64,000 nucleotides of DNA from Falsiroseomonas tokyonensis (GCF_019024325.1 NZ_JAFNJS010000003.1:1-64000); one strand, 5' to 3'. Positions 1-9,070 are shown, numbered from the stretch's first letter. Program-made: numbers and translations. The notes: generated by a model not told the origin, from the letters alone.

Positions 1-1
1 G

Positions 2-76
2 ATCGAGGTGCAGTCCGGCTCCTACCTCGGCGAGGACGACATCGTCCGCCTGGAAGACACCTACGGACGCGCGTGA
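2..76 (+). CDS. C-terminal tail of mannose-1-phosphate guanylyltransferase / mannose-6-phosphate isomerase (partial)
   Basis: Only the last 24 codons are present, and the gene begins left of the window. The peptide carries the run EVQSGSYLGEDDIVRLED, the conserved C-terminal cupin signature of type II phosphomannose isomerases fused to GDP-mannose pyrophosphorylase (ManC/AlgA/XanB family). These enzymes make mannose-6-phosphate and GDP-mannose for surface polysaccharides. That role fits the glycosyltransferase gene that follows on the same strand after about 70 bp. The assignment rests on this short motif alone, so a stand-alone isomerase cannot be excluded. Confidence 0.6.
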   Translation: MEVQSGSYLGEDDIVRLEDTYGRA

Positions 77-144
77 GCCAGCGTGCCGTCCTGCCGCAGA
101 TGCGCTAGACCTTCCTGACGACGCGGCAGGCAGGATCTTCAGGC

Positions 145-2310
145 ATGGACGGTGTGCGGCGGAGCGAGGGTGCGGGCCTGCTGGGGGAGGCGGATCGCCG
201 GCGCGATGCGCGCGACTGGCGCGGCGCGGCCGAGGGCTACGCCGCCTGGCTGGCGCAGCACCCCGATGACTGGGGCATCTGGATCCAGCACGGCCATTGC
301 GTGAAGGAACAGGGCGACCCGCTCGGCGCGGTTGCCTCCTATCGCCAGGCGGAGCGCGGCCTGCCTGAGGATGCCGATCTGCAGATCCAGATCGGCCATG
401 CCCTGAAGCGGGCGGGGGACCGGGCCGGCGCGCGCATCGCCTATGCCCGGGCACTCGACCTGACCCCGGATAGTGACCTCGCCTGGCGCGAGGTGGCGAC
501 CCTGCTCGCCGAGGGCGGGCTCGCGGAGGCGGCGGCGGAGGAAGGCGGCGGGCTGACCCTGGTGGGCGACCTTTCCGTGGTCTTCGACCTGTCGGACCTG
601 CTCTCCTGGTTCGGCAGCAACCGCGCGCCCTCCGGCATCCAGCGGGTTCAGATGGAAATCGTGGGCCCAGCGCTGCGCCCGGGTGTCGCGGCCTCCACCG
701 TGCTGCTGGCCGTCTTCGATGCCGAGGCGGCCGCCTGGCGTGCGCTGCCGCGCGAGATCTTCCTGCGCCTGGCATCGCTGGCCCGGGCCGGCGCCGACCC
801 GCTCGACGGCCCCTGGCGGGAGGCGGTGGGTCTGGCGCGGGAGGCGGTGGCGGCGGCGCCGGAACTCGTCTTCCCGCAGGGCGCCTGGCTGGTGAACCTC
901 GGCTCCTCCTGGTGGCTGCCGGACTACAGCATGGCGCTGCGCGCGGTGAAGGCGCGGCATGGCGTGCGCTACGCGCCGCTGGTCCATGACTGCGGGCCGC
1001 TGGTGGTGCCGGAACACAATACCCCGGAGATGGTCGCGGAATTCGCCCGCTGGTTTGCGGGCCTCGGCGCCCATGCGGACCTGCTGCTGGCCGTGTCGGA
1101 GGCGACCCGGAAGGATATCGAGGCGCTGCGCCAGAAGCTGCTTCCCGGCCTGCCTACGCCGCCGGTTTCGGTGCTGCGGCTGGATGCGCAGCCGGTGCGC
1201 GTGCCGCCGGCGGCACGCCCGCATCCGGGGGTCGCGGCGCTGTCCGGGCGCCCCTACGCGCTCTTCGTCGGCACGCTGGAATCGCGCAAGAACCACCTTT
1301 TCGTCCTGAACGCCTGGCTGGCGCTGATCCGCAAGCATGGCGCGGCCGCGCTGCCGCTGCTCGTGCTGGTGGGCCGCCCGGGCTACCTCTCCGACCCGGC
1401 GCTGGCCCTGCTGCGTAATGCACCGGCGCTGCGCGACGGGGTCCGGCTGCTGACCGATGTGCCGGATTCAGCGCTTGCCGGGCTGTATGAGGGCGCGCTG
1501 TTCACGCTGTACAACTCCTTCCACGAGGGCTGGGGCCTGCCGGTGACGGAGGCGCTGTCGCATGGCAAGGCGGCGCTGGCCCCCGACCATTCCGGGCTGC
1601 TGGAAGCCGGCCTCGGCCTCGCGCTGCATTTCCGCCACCAGAGCGAGCCCGATTTCCTGGAAGCGGTGGAGCGCCTGGTCTTCGACCCCGCCTATCGCCA
1701 GGCGCAGGAGGCGAAGGTGCGCGCCGGGCTGAAGCTGCGCGCCTGGAAGCAGGTGACCGATGACCTGCTCTCGCGCCTTTCCACCGCGCCGCCCGCCGCG
1801 CCCCCGGCACCGCCGCCTGCGGTCTTTGGCACGGTGCACCGGCTGGCGGAAATCGCGGCGCCGCTGCCCGACCCCGCCATGGCCCTCGCCGACCTGCTGC
1901 GCGCGGGAGAGGGTTGGTATCGGGCCGAGGCCTGGGGCTGCTGGACCCGGCCGGGCCGCGCCCTGCTGCACCTGCCGGTCGCCGCCTCACAGGCGGGCAC
2001 GCTCCGTCTGCACCTGATGCTGCGCGCCCCGGCCCGGAGCCAGCGCGTGACGCTGGCCACGCCGGGCGCCGAGCCGATGGTGCTGGAACTGGCGGCTGGT
2101 GGCCGCGCGGTGGCGGCGCTGGAGGTGCCGGCGCAGGGCGAGGTGCTGGAACTCGCGATCGAGGCCGATGCCGCGCCGGAGACCAGCAGCCCGCAGGCGC
2201 GGGAGGTGGGCGTCGGCGTCATCTCCGTCATGGCCTGTGCCGCGGAGGATCTGGCGGCGCGGCTGGCCTATCTGGAACGCCAGCGCTTCGTCTGGCCGGA
2301 GCCGGTGTAG
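145..2310 (+). CDS. TPR-containing glycosyltransferase (GT4 type)
   Basis: This 721-residue protein is probably a cytoplasmic sugar transferase for a surface polysaccharide. Residues 1-130 are alanine-rich helical repeats of TPR character, with alternating G/A/Y and W positions. From about residue 150 comes a GT-B module starting with FDLSDLLSWF and SGIQRV, a region typical of this GT4 subgroup. The C-terminal half has the donor-binding pattern FVGTLESRKN, a DVPDSALAGLY step and the E-rich motif FHEGWGLPVTEAL. After a proline-rich linker near residue 550, about 160 residues of predicted beta-type sequence follow that I cannot assign, perhaps a carbohydrate-binding add-on. The ATG is preceded by AGGA. 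It follows a ManC-like tail and is convergent with hldE. Confidence 0.8.
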   Translation: MDGVRRSEGAGLLGEADRRRDARDWRGAAEGYAAWLAQHPDDWGIWIQHGHCVKEQGDPLGAVASYRQAERGLPEDADLQIQIGHALKRAGDRAGARIAYARALDLTPDSDLAWREVATLLAEGGLAEAAAEEGGGLTLVGDLSVVFDLSDLLSWFGSNRAPSGIQRVQMEIVGPALRPGVAASTVLLAVFDAEAAAWRALPREIFLRLASLARAGADPLDGPWREAVGLAREAVAAAPELVFPQGAWLVNLGSSWWLPDYSMALRAVKARHGVRYAPLVHDCGPLVVPEHNTPEMVAEFARWFAGLGAHADLLLAVSEATRKDIEALRQKLLPGLPTPPVSVLRLDAQPVRVPPAARPHPGVAALSGRPYALFVGTLESRKNHLFVLNAWLALIRKHGAAALPLLVLVGRPGYLSDPALALLRNAPALRDGVRLLTDVPDSALAGLYEGALFTLYNSFHEGWGLPVTEALSHGKAALAPDHSGLLEAGLGLALHFRHQSEPDFLEAVERLVFDPAYRQAQEAKVRAGLKLRAWKQVTDDLLSRLSTAPPAAPPAPPPAVFGTVHRLAEIAAPLPDPAMALADLLRAGEGWYRAEAWGCWTRPGRALLHLPVAASQAGTLRLHLMLRAPARSQRVTLATPGAEPMVLELAAGGRAVAALEVPAQGEVLELAIEADAAPETSSPQAREVGVGVISVMACAAEDLAARLAYLERQRFVWPEPV

Positions 2311-2326
2311 CGGGCGCAAGGCCCGC
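2310..2326. terminator. hairpin between convergent genes
   Basis: A 6-bp perfect stem (GCGGGC / GCCCGC) with loop GCAAG sits between the stop codons of the glycosyltransferase and hldE. It has no T-run on either side, so it is only a candidate bidirectional terminator. Confidence 0.3.
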
Positions 2327-2332
2327 AAGGCC

Positions 2333-3823
2333 TCAGCTTCGGATGCGGGCCACGGTGGCCGTGGTACTCTGGCCCGGCAGCAGCGCTGCGAGGCGGACCT
2401 GGCCGCCCCATTCGGTGACCAGATCCGCGCCGACCACCTTGTCCACGGTGTAGTCGGCGCCCTTCACCAGAACCTCCGGCCGCAGCAGGCGCAGCAGTTC
2501 CAGTGGGGTATCTTCCTCGAAGACCGTCACTAGGTCGACCGAGGCGAGGGAGGCGAGGACGGCGGCGCGGGCGGCATCGCCCTGGATCGGCCGGGCCTCG
2601 CCCTTCAGGCGCTTGACGCTGGCATCGGCGTTGAGGCCGACCACCAGGCGGTCGCACCAGGACCGGGCCTGTTCCAGCAGATGCACATGGCCGGGGTGCA
2701 GCAGGTCGAAGCAGCCATTGGTGAAGCCGACCCGCCAGCCGCGCCGGCGCCAGCGCTCCACCTGTTCCACCGCCTGGGTGCGGGAGACGACCTTGCGCAA
2801 GGCACCACGCTCCGGCGTCAGGGCCTCCAGCAGATCCCCCTCGCGCGCCACGGCGGTGCCGATCTTGCCGACGACGATCCCGGCCGCGATGTTGGACAGG
2901 CGAGCGGCGACCGGGGCGGCGAGGCCGGCGGCAAGGCCCGCGGCGACCACCGCGACCACCGTATCCCCGGCGCCCGAGACGTCATGAACCTCCGGCGCCT
3001 CGGCCGGGAAATGACGGACACCCTCGGCTTCCACCAGGGTCATGCCGTCCTCGCTGCGGGTCACCAGGACCGCGCCGAAACCATGGTCGGCGCGCAGCTG
3101 CTGGGCGGCGGCAACCAGCGCGGCCTCGGTATCCACGGGCATGCCGGTGGCCTGCTTCAGCTCGGCCCGGTTCGGGGTGATTAGGTCGGCGCCGGCGTAG
3201 CGGGCATAGTCGATGCCCTTGGGGTCGACCACCACGCGCCGCCCGGCGCTGCGCGCGGACGCGATCAGGCGCTGCGCCGTATCCCCGGACAGCACGCCCT
3301 TGTTATAGTCGGACAGCACCATGACGGTGGTGGCGGCCACCGCATCGGCGGCGATGCGCACCAGCCGTTCGGCCAGGCGCGGATGGATCGGGCCGGCCAT
3401 CTCATGGTCGGCGCGCAGCAATTGCTGGCCGGCGGCGATGAAGCGGGTCTTGGTCGTCGTGGCGCGGCCGCCCTGCACCAGCAGCCAGGGCTCCACATTG
3501 GGTTGGCCGCCGATCAGCCCAGTCAGGTCGCTGCCGGCCTGGTCGTCGCCCACGACGGAGACGAAGGCGACGGCGGCGCCGAGCGCGGTCAGGTTTCGCA
3601 CCACATTGCCGGCCCCACCGGGCATGGCGACCTCGCGTTCCACCGCCAGCACGGCGACGGGCGCTTCCGGGCTGACGCGCTCGACCTGCCCATAGACATA
3701 GCGGTCCAGCATGGCGTCGCCGACGACGAGGACGGAGGCCCGCTTGAGCAGGCGCACGGCCTCGGTCAGGTCGCCGACCGGGATTTCTGGCGTCGGAAGG
3801 TCGGCGGGCGCGGGGCCTTGCAT
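2333..3823 (-). CDS. hldE: bifunctional heptose-7-phosphate kinase / heptose-1-phosphate adenylyltransferase
   Basis: HldE phosphorylates D-glycero-beta-D-manno-heptose 7-phosphate at C1. It then adenylylates the 1-phosphate, supplying ADP-heptose for the LPS inner core. The N-terminal ribokinase-like domain shows GDAMLDRY, SPEAPVAVL, GGAGNVVRNL and the catalytic GAGDT motif. The C-terminal nucleotidyltransferase domain shows TNGCFDLLHPGH (HxGH family), GLNADASVKRLKG and LVKGADY. The length of about 496 residues matches fused HldE proteins (E. coli 477). The frame is open further upstream, with another ATG at 3850 and a TTG at 3859. I chose the ATG nearest the kinase domain, and the exact start is uncertain. 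Confidence 0.93.
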   Translation of the reverse strand: MQGPAPADLPTPEIPVGDLTEAVRLLKRASVLVVGDAMLDRYVYGQVERVSPEAPVAVLAVEREVAMPGGAGNVVRNLTALGAAVAFVSVVGDDQAGSDLTGLIGGQPNVEPWLLVQGGRATTTKTRFIAAGQQLLRADHEMAGPIHPRLAERLVRIAADAVAATTVMVLSDYNKGVLSGDTAQRLIASARSAGRRVVVDPKGIDYARYAGADLITPNRAELKQATGMPVDTEAALVAAAQQLRADHGFGAVLVTRSEDGMTLVEAEGVRHFPAEAPEVHDVSGAGDTVVAVVAAGLAAGLAAPVAARLSNIAAGIVVGKIGTAVAREGDLLEALTPERGALRKVVSRTQAVEQVERWRRRGWRVGFTNGCFDLLHPGHVHLLEQARSWCDRLVVGLNADASVKRLKGEARPIQGDAARAAVLASLASVDLVTVFEEDTPLELLRLLRPEVLVKGADYTVDKVVGADLVTEWGGQVRLAALLPGQSTTATVARIRS

Positions 3824-3928
3824 CGCCTTGGCGTAGCCCAATCGCCACATCCGGCGCAAGGCGCCCCCATCCGACCGGGGGCGAAATAAGCCGTCCGGCG
3901 GGCGCCGATCCTCGGTCAGGGCCGACCT

Positions 3929-4651
3929 CTAGACCTGCAGGAAATCGACCCGTGCGCCTTCCAGCACCCCGCAGGTCAGCGGCCCACCGAAGACCGCGCC
4001 GGTGTCGAGCCCGATCCGGTGCGGCAGGATTTCCGGCGTAGCGGCGGGGGTATGGCCATGGACCACCACCGCCGGCATGGGGCCGCGCCAGGACAGGAAC
4101 GGCTCGCGAATCCACAGCATGTCCATGCGCTGCTGCTGTTCGAGCGCAATCCCGGGGCGCAGCCCGGCATGCACGAAGACGTAGCCGCCCGCGGCATGGT
4201 GGCTGCGGCAGGCGCGCAGCAGATCCAGATGGGCCGCCGGGACGCGATTCCAGCTGCGGGCCTCGCGCGCACGGGCGCCATAGCTTTCGAGCGTCGCGGC
4301 CCCGCCATTCGCCAGCCAGAGCTCGACCGCTTCCGCCGTCGCATCGGGCGCCAGCGCGTCCAGCATCATCTGGTCGTGATTGCCCATCAGGTTGAGGCTC
4401 GGCAGCCCGGCCGGCGGCGCTGCCAGCATCGCCAGCACGCCGGCGCTGTCTGGGCCGCGGTCGACATGATCGCCCAGATGGATCAGGCAGGGCTGCGCGA
4501 TGGGGCGAGCGGCGAGATCGTCCAGGATCAGCCGATGCAGCGCCGCCAGATGACGGGCGCAGCGATGGCTGTCGCCCACCGCGTAGATGCGGAGCCCTTC
4601 CGGCAGGAAAGCCTGCGTTGTCGCGCCAGGAATTAAGCGTTTGGAAGCCAT
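3929..4651 (-). CDS. calcineurin-like metallophosphoesterase (serine/threonine phosphatase type)
   Basis: This is a 240-residue dinuclear metal phosphoesterase. The metal-binding motifs occur in order: GDSH (usually GDIHG), GDHVDRG, GNHDQM and HGHTPA. The final GLDTGAVFGG with a following LxCGVLE segment is the typical end of PrpA/ApaH-like protein phosphatases. Substrates may be phosphoproteins or dinucleoside polyphosphates, and the sequence does not decide. It has no signal peptide. It lies 70 bp upstream of hldE on the same strand, so the two may be cotranscribed. The first motif departs slightly from consensus, but all metal ligands appear to be kept. Confidence 0.85.
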   Translation of the reverse strand: MASKRLIPGATTQAFLPEGLRIYAVGDSHRCARHLAALHRLILDDLAARPIAQPCLIHLGDHVDRGPDSAGVLAMLAAPPAGLPSLNLMGNHDQMMLDALAPDATAEAVELWLANGGAATLESYGARAREARSWNRVPAAHLDLLRACRSHHAAGGYVFVHAGLRPGIALEQQQRMDMLWIREPFLSWRGPMPAVVVHGHTPAATPEILPHRIGLDTGAVFGGPLTCGVLEGARVDFLQV

Positions 4652-4715
4652 TGCCGGCGGACTCTAGGCGGATGGGGGGCGCCACCGCCATCCCGGCCCT
4701 CGCGGTTTCCGATCC

Positions 4716-5861
4716 ATGCCAGAAGGTTTCGTCGCCAAGGATGTCCCGACCCCGCCACAGCAGGCACCGCTGCTTGCGGTGATGCGGGAGGCCCTGCGCG
4801 CGGCCGCGGGGCGCGTGGTCCTGCGGGTCCCGGCCATGGCACCGCATCGGCGGCGCGTGGCGCGGGCTCTGCTGCAGGAAGGTGCGTTGGTTGCGGGCGG
4901 CGTGGTCGCCGAGGGGCCCAATGAAGATCTGCTGCTGATCGGCGCGGAGGCCGGGCGCGCCGAGCGGCTGCGCGGCCTGCTGGACCGGCTTCTCGGCGGG
5001 CCGGTGACACGGATCTGGTCGCTGGAACGCGATGCCGGCGACCTGCTCGCCTATGCCGCAGAAGCTTCGACACCAGGCCCGGCCGGCGCGGGACCGGCCT
5101 TGGCGGGGCTGGACACCTGGCTGCGCAGCCTGCCCCTGACCCAGGTGGTGCGGCGTGAGATCGGGATGCGGGTCGATCCCGCGAGCGGCGCCTGCCGCCC
5201 GGCCTTCCTGCGCCTGTCGATCGCCGCCGTGCCCTTGGCCGCCCTTCTGGGGGGGCTCGGTGCGGATGCGGATCTGCTGGAACATGCCTCGCGCGGCCTG
5301 GCGGCCCGCCTGCTGCTGGCGATCGGCGACCCCGCGCAGTGCCGCGACCTGATGGGCACGAGCCTGCCCGGCGCCCTGCACTTGCCCGTTCCGCCAGCGC
5401 CGATGACCGGCAGGGGTGAGGGCGGCCAGGGTGGCCCGCGTGGCGGGCTGGTGGCGACGGTGGGGCTGGAGGCTGTGGCAGATCCCCTGGCGCTCGCCGC
5501 CCGGCGCGCCAGCCTGGCCGGCCAGGGATGGGCGCTGGAACTGGATGGCCTCGGCGCCAGTGCGCTGCGCATCCTGGACGTTGCGGAATTGCCGGTGGAT
5601 TGGCTGCGGCTGGCCTGGTCACCCGCCATGGCGCATCCGGCGGTGGCCGAGGCGCTGCGCAAGGTGGCGCCCGAACGCCTGATCCTGTCCGGCATCGAGG
5701 ACCAGCTGGCGCTCGATTGGGGTCGCCGCCAGGGTATCCAGCGCATGGAGGGCCGCTTCCTGGAGGTCGCCTCGGCGCCCGTGCGGCCGCAGATCTCCGT
5801 AGCGGCGGCCGGCGCTGCGATGCGGCAGGGCGCTGCCAGCCCGTCCCGTCCGGCGGCATGA
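4716..5861 (+). CDS. degenerate EAL-like protein, first of a tandem pair
   Basis: This 381-residue protein has no transmembrane segment and no clear close family. Its last 130 residues follow the spacing of an EAL phosphodiesterase domain. LELDGLGASALRILDVAELP takes the place of the DDFGTGYSSL loop, WLRL that of the KID strand, LSGIED that of EGVE, and RQGIQRMEGRFL that of the LGxxxxQGY end. The catalytic ExL and most metal ligands are absent, so c-di-GMP hydrolysis is unlikely. The N-terminal part may be an equally decayed GGDEF-type fold. The stop codon overlaps the start of the next gene (ATGA), which indicates translational coupling to a second protein of the same kind. Confidence 0.6.
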   Translation: MPEGFVAKDVPTPPQQAPLLAVMREALRAAAGRVVLRVPAMAPHRRRVARALLQEGALVAGGVVAEGPNEDLLLIGAEAGRAERLRGLLDRLLGGPVTRIWSLERDAGDLLAYAAEASTPGPAGAGPALAGLDTWLRSLPLTQVVRREIGMRVDPASGACRPAFLRLSIAAVPLAALLGGLGADADLLEHASRGLAARLLLAIGDPAQCRDLMGTSLPGALHLPVPPAPMTGRGEGGQGGPRGGLVATVGLEAVADPLALAARRASLAGQGWALELDGLGASALRILDVAELPVDWLRLAWSPAMAHPAVAEALRKVAPERLILSGIEDQLALDWGRRQGIQRMEGRFLEVASAPVRPQISVAAAGAAMRQGAASPSRPAA

Positions 5862-7015
5862 GAACCGCGGAGGCGGAGTTCGACCGCCGCCCAGGCGGCG
5901 TGCGCGCCGCGGCGGAACTGGCCGCGCTGGTCCGGGAGAGCGTCGCCGCCAATGCGGTGCGGGAAGTGTTGCACCTGCGCCTGGCGGGCCTCGGCCCCGC
6001 CGCCCGCCGGCCACAGCATCAGCGCCTGCTGCGGGATGCGCTGGAACCCGTGCTGGCTGCCGCCCGCACCCGCGTCTTCGATCTGCCGAACGGCGATGTG
6101 GTGGCAGTCGCCGTCCCGCCGGGGCTGGTGCTGGAAAATGCCCGGCTGGCCCTGCTGCGCGCACTGGATCCCTCGGCCGCAGAGGCGGTGCAGTCGATGC
6201 GGCTGCCGGCGGGCGCCGCCCAGCTGCTGGCGATCGCCGCCGAGAGCCTTGGGCTGGCCCAGGTGCCGGAGGCGCCGGCCAGCTCCGTGGATGCCGCGCC
6301 GATCAACAGCTTCGACCTGGCCATGGCGGAGCGCGCCCTGTCGCAGGCGGATGTCGAGGCGATGACGCTGGCGCAGGGCGTCTGCCGGCTGGATCCCGAG
6401 GGGGAGCCCGCCGAGCCGCTGTGGGAGGATCGGCGTATCGCCTGGGCCAGCCTGGCGGCCGCGGTGTTGCCGGGGGTGGATATCACCGCCTGCTCCACCC
6501 TGCAGCGCCGGCTGGCCCGGCTGGCGGAACTGCGCATGTTGGCCGAGATCGGCCGCCCGGCCGCGCAACTCGGCTGGCGCCGGATCGGCCTGCCGGTGAC
6601 GCCGGCGACCCTGGCCGCGCCGGGTTTCCTGAAATTCGACGAGGGCCTGCCCGCGGGGCGCCGCCAGGACATCACCCTGGCCTTCCGCCCTGCCGATATA
6701 CTGGCCGATCCGGGCGGCTTCGCGACGGCACGGGATTTCGCGCGGGGCCGCGGCTATCGGCTGGCGCTGGACGATGCGCCGGTCGAACTGCTGGCCATCC
6801 TGCCGCCGGAGCGGCTGGGGCTGGATCTGCTGCGGCTGCGCTGGTCGGCCGAACTGCCGGTGGCGACCTCCGCTTCGCTGGAGCGCGCGCTGACGCAGCC
6901 GGAGAGCATCGTGCTGGTCGGCGTCGACCGGCCCGCTGCCATCGCCTGGGGCTGGGAAGTGGGGGTCCGCGTCTTCCAGGGTGGGCTTGTGGAGCGGCGC
7001 CGGCGGAACGGCTGA
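5858..7015 (+). CDS. degenerate EAL-like protein, second of a tandem pair
   Basis: This 385-residue protein begins at the ATG that overlaps the preceding stop codon. The early segment DLPNGDVVAVAVPPGLVLEN resembles the D-L-V strand of degenerate GGDEF domains. The C-terminal 120 residues keep the EAL outline: ITLAFRPADILADP, then a YRLALDDAPVELL loop that retains the DD pair, LDLLRLRWS, LVGVDRPAAIAW and EVGVRVFQGGL (the QG end motif). The ExL catalytic glutamate and the EGVE glutamate are missing. I infer a non-catalytic sensor or scaffold, possibly acting as a heterodimer with its neighbour. The two proteins share layout but little identity, which suggests an old duplication. Confidence 0.6.
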   Translation: MRTAEAEFDRRPGGVRAAAELAALVRESVAANAVREVLHLRLAGLGPAARRPQHQRLLRDALEPVLAAARTRVFDLPNGDVVAVAVPPGLVLENARLALLRALDPSAAEAVQSMRLPAGAAQLLAIAAESLGLAQVPEAPASSVDAAPINSFDLAMAERALSQADVEAMTLAQGVCRLDPEGEPAEPLWEDRRIAWASLAAAVLPGVDITACSTLQRRLARLAELRMLAEIGRPAAQLGWRRIGLPVTPATLAAPGFLKFDEGLPAGRRQDITLAFRPADILADPGGFATARDFARGRGYRLALDDAPVELLAILPPERLGLDLLRLRWSAELPVATSASLERALTQPESIVLVGVDRPAAIAWGWEVGVRVFQGGLVERRRRNG

Positions 7016-7056
7016 GTCGGCGGTAACTGCGGCGAGGCTGCTGCGTTCGGCAAGGC

Positions 7057-8349
7057 ATGACCGCACCCCCCGCCTTCCTCTTCGCCACCGGGATCGAGAA
7101 CAGCATCCCTCGCATCAAGGGCGGCCGCGTCCGGGTGGACGAGATGGCGCGCTGCGGCCTCTACGAGCGATGGCGGGAGGATTTCGGCCTGGTGCAGGAG
7201 CTGGGCCTGTCCTTCCTGCGCTACGGCCCGCCGCTGCATTCGACCCTGACCGGGGCCGGCCAGTACAACTGGGACTTCGCCGATGCGACCTTCGGCGAGC
7301 TGCAGCGGCGTGACATCGTGCCGATCGTCGATCTCTGCCATTTCGGGGTGCCGGACTGGATCGGCGACTTCCAGAACCCGGATTTCCCGAAGCTCTTCGC
7401 GCAATATGCGGGCGCCTTCGCGCGGCGCTTTCCCTGGGTCCAGCTCTATACGCCGGTCAACGAGATGTACATCTGCGCGCTGTTTTCCGCCCGCTACGGC
7501 TGGTGGAACGAGGAGCTGCGCACCGACCGCGGCTTCGTCACTGCGCTGAAGCACATCGTCGCCGCCAATGTGCTGGCGATGCGCGCCATCCTGGACGTGC
7601 GGCGGGACGCCATCTTCATCCAAAGCGAGAGCACGGAGTATTTCCACGCGGAAAGTCCCGAGGCCATCGCGCCGGCCGAACAGCGCAACCAGGAGCGCTT
7701 CCTGTCGCTCGACCTGAACTACGGCCGGCGGGTGGACAGCGGCATGTATGAATACCTGCTGGACAACGGCATGACGCGCGAGGAGTACCACTTCTTCCTG
7801 TCGCAGAGCTCGCTGAAGCATCACTGCATCATGGGCAACGACTACTACTGGACGAACGAGCACCTGGTGGTGCCGGATGGCAGCACCCGCGCCTCGGGCG
7901 AAGTCTTCGGCTATGCCGTGCTGACGCATCAGTATCATCAGCGCTATGCGCTGCCCGTCATGCACACGGAGACCAATATCCGCGACGACGGCCAGGGTGC
8001 CGCGGAGCGCTGGCTGTGGAAGCAATGGGCCAATGTGCTGCGCGTGCGGAACGACGGCGTGCCGGTGGTCGGCTTCACCTGGTATTCGCTGACCGACCAG
8101 GTGGACTGGGACACCGCGCTGCGGGAGGAGAATGGCCGCGTCGATCCGGTCGGGCTCTATGACCTGGATCGCAAGATCCGGCCGGTCGGCGAGGCCTTCA
8201 AGCGGCTGGTGGCGCAGTGGCGGGACGTGCTGCCGGCGCAGTCGCTGTGCTTGCAGGTGCCGGTGGTGATGCCGAGCGCCCATGCCATCGACGCATTGCC
8301 GGACGATTATTGGGCGCTGCAGGCCGCCCGCCGCGCCACGCCGGAGTAG
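7057..8349 (+). CDS. family 1 glycoside hydrolase (beta-glucosidase-like)
   Basis: This 430-residue enzyme is a retaining TIM-barrel glycosidase. The acid/base motif appears as YTPVNEM (Glu136, canonical TFNEP) and the nucleophile as VMHTETN (Glu305, canonical ITENG). The early segment FLFATGIENS matches the FGxATSxxQ start of GH1 proteins. Both motifs deviate from the standard beta-glucosidase form, so it belongs to a divergent GH1 branch and the sugar specificity is not predictable. There is no signal peptide, so it should act in the cytoplasm. It follows the EAL-like pair by 41 bp on the same strand and may be in the same transcript. Confidence 0.85.
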   Translation: MTAPPAFLFATGIENSIPRIKGGRVRVDEMARCGLYERWREDFGLVQELGLSFLRYGPPLHSTLTGAGQYNWDFADATFGELQRRDIVPIVDLCHFGVPDWIGDFQNPDFPKLFAQYAGAFARRFPWVQLYTPVNEMYICALFSARYGWWNEELRTDRGFVTALKHIVAANVLAMRAILDVRRDAIFIQSESTEYFHAESPEAIAPAEQRNQERFLSLDLNYGRRVDSGMYEYLLDNGMTREEYHFFLSQSSLKHHCIMGNDYYWTNEHLVVPDGSTRASGEVFGYAVLTHQYHQRYALPVMHTETNIRDDGQGAAERWLWKQWANVLRVRNDGVPVVGFTWYSLTDQVDWDTALREENGRVDPVGLYDLDRKIRPVGEAFKRLVAQWRDVLPAQSLCLQVPVVMPSAHAIDALPDDYWALQAARRATPE

Positions 8350-8403
8350 GTCCGCCCGCCAGGGCATCTTCCGGCCTGCCCCAGTCCCCGCTAGACCGGC
8401 GCC

Positions 8404-9051
8404 GTGCAGATCACCCGGCTTTTCCTCGTCCGTCACGCGCTGGTGGAGCCCTCCGCCCGCGCCGTCGTTTATGGCAGCATGGATGTGGGGCTCTGCGAGC
8501 TGGCCCTGCAGCAGGAGGCCGCGGCCTATCGCTGGCTTGCCGCCAGGCTGCCGGAGGGCGCGCGCTGGGTGGTCACGCCGCTTTCCCGCACCCGCGCCAC
8601 CGCGGCCGCCATCTTCGCAGCCGGCTATGCGCCGGCGTCGCTGGAGGTCGAGGCGGACCTGGCTGAGCAGCATCTGGGCGAGCTCCAGGGCCTGTCGCAC
8701 GAACGCTTCGCCGAGATGCTGCGCCACCCGCCGCATCCCTTCTGGCCACATGCGGGGGAGGAAAAGCCGCCCGGCGGGGAATCCTTCGCCGAGGTGGTGG
8801 AACGTGTCGCCGCGGTGCTGGACCGGCTGGTGCAGGAGAGTGCGGGTCGGGATATCGTCATCGTGGCGCATGGCGGCTCGATCCGGGCGGCCATAGCCCA
8901 GGCGATGGGGCTGACGCCACATCAGGCGCTGATCTTCTCCATCAAGAACCTTTCCCTCACCCGGCTTGAGCGGCACGGCCAGGATTGGCGCGTGGCTGCG
9001 GTGAACGAGGAACCCTTCACCCTGCCAGCGGAGCCCGGACCGCCGGGCTGA
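8404..9051 (+). CDS. histidine phosphatase family protein
   Basis: This 215-residue protein belongs to the phosphoglycerate mutase/acid phosphatase clan. The catalytic histidine is in FLVRHALVE (canonical LVRHGET, so the glycine is replaced by alanine). The second phosphate-pocket motif is TPLSRTRATA, the proton-donor glutamate lies in the EQHLGELQG segment, and the second histidine is in VAHGGSIRA. This layout resembles alpha-ribazole phosphatase (CobC) and broad-specificity phosphatases. No cobalamin gene is adjacent, so substrate and pathway are open. The start is a GTG with no strong Shine-Dalgarno sequence. Confidence 0.85.
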   Translation: MQITRLFLVRHALVEPSARAVVYGSMDVGLCELALQQEAAAYRWLAARLPEGARWVVTPLSRTRATAAAIFAAGYAPASLEVEADLAEQHLGELQGLSHERFAEMLRHPPHPFWPHAGEEKPPGGESFAEVVERVAAVLDRLVQESAGRDIVIVAHGGSIRAAIAQAMGLTPHQALIFSIKNLSLTRLERHGQDWRVAAVNEEPFTLPAEPGPPG

Positions 9052-9070
9052 TCATCCGCGCCGCTTCGCC

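Noticed and set aside
6754-8976. 740-codon open frame antisense to the GH1 and histidine phosphatase genes
   Set aside because: The opposite strand encodes two proteins with intact active-site motifs; this frame has low-complexity composition and no recognisable domain.
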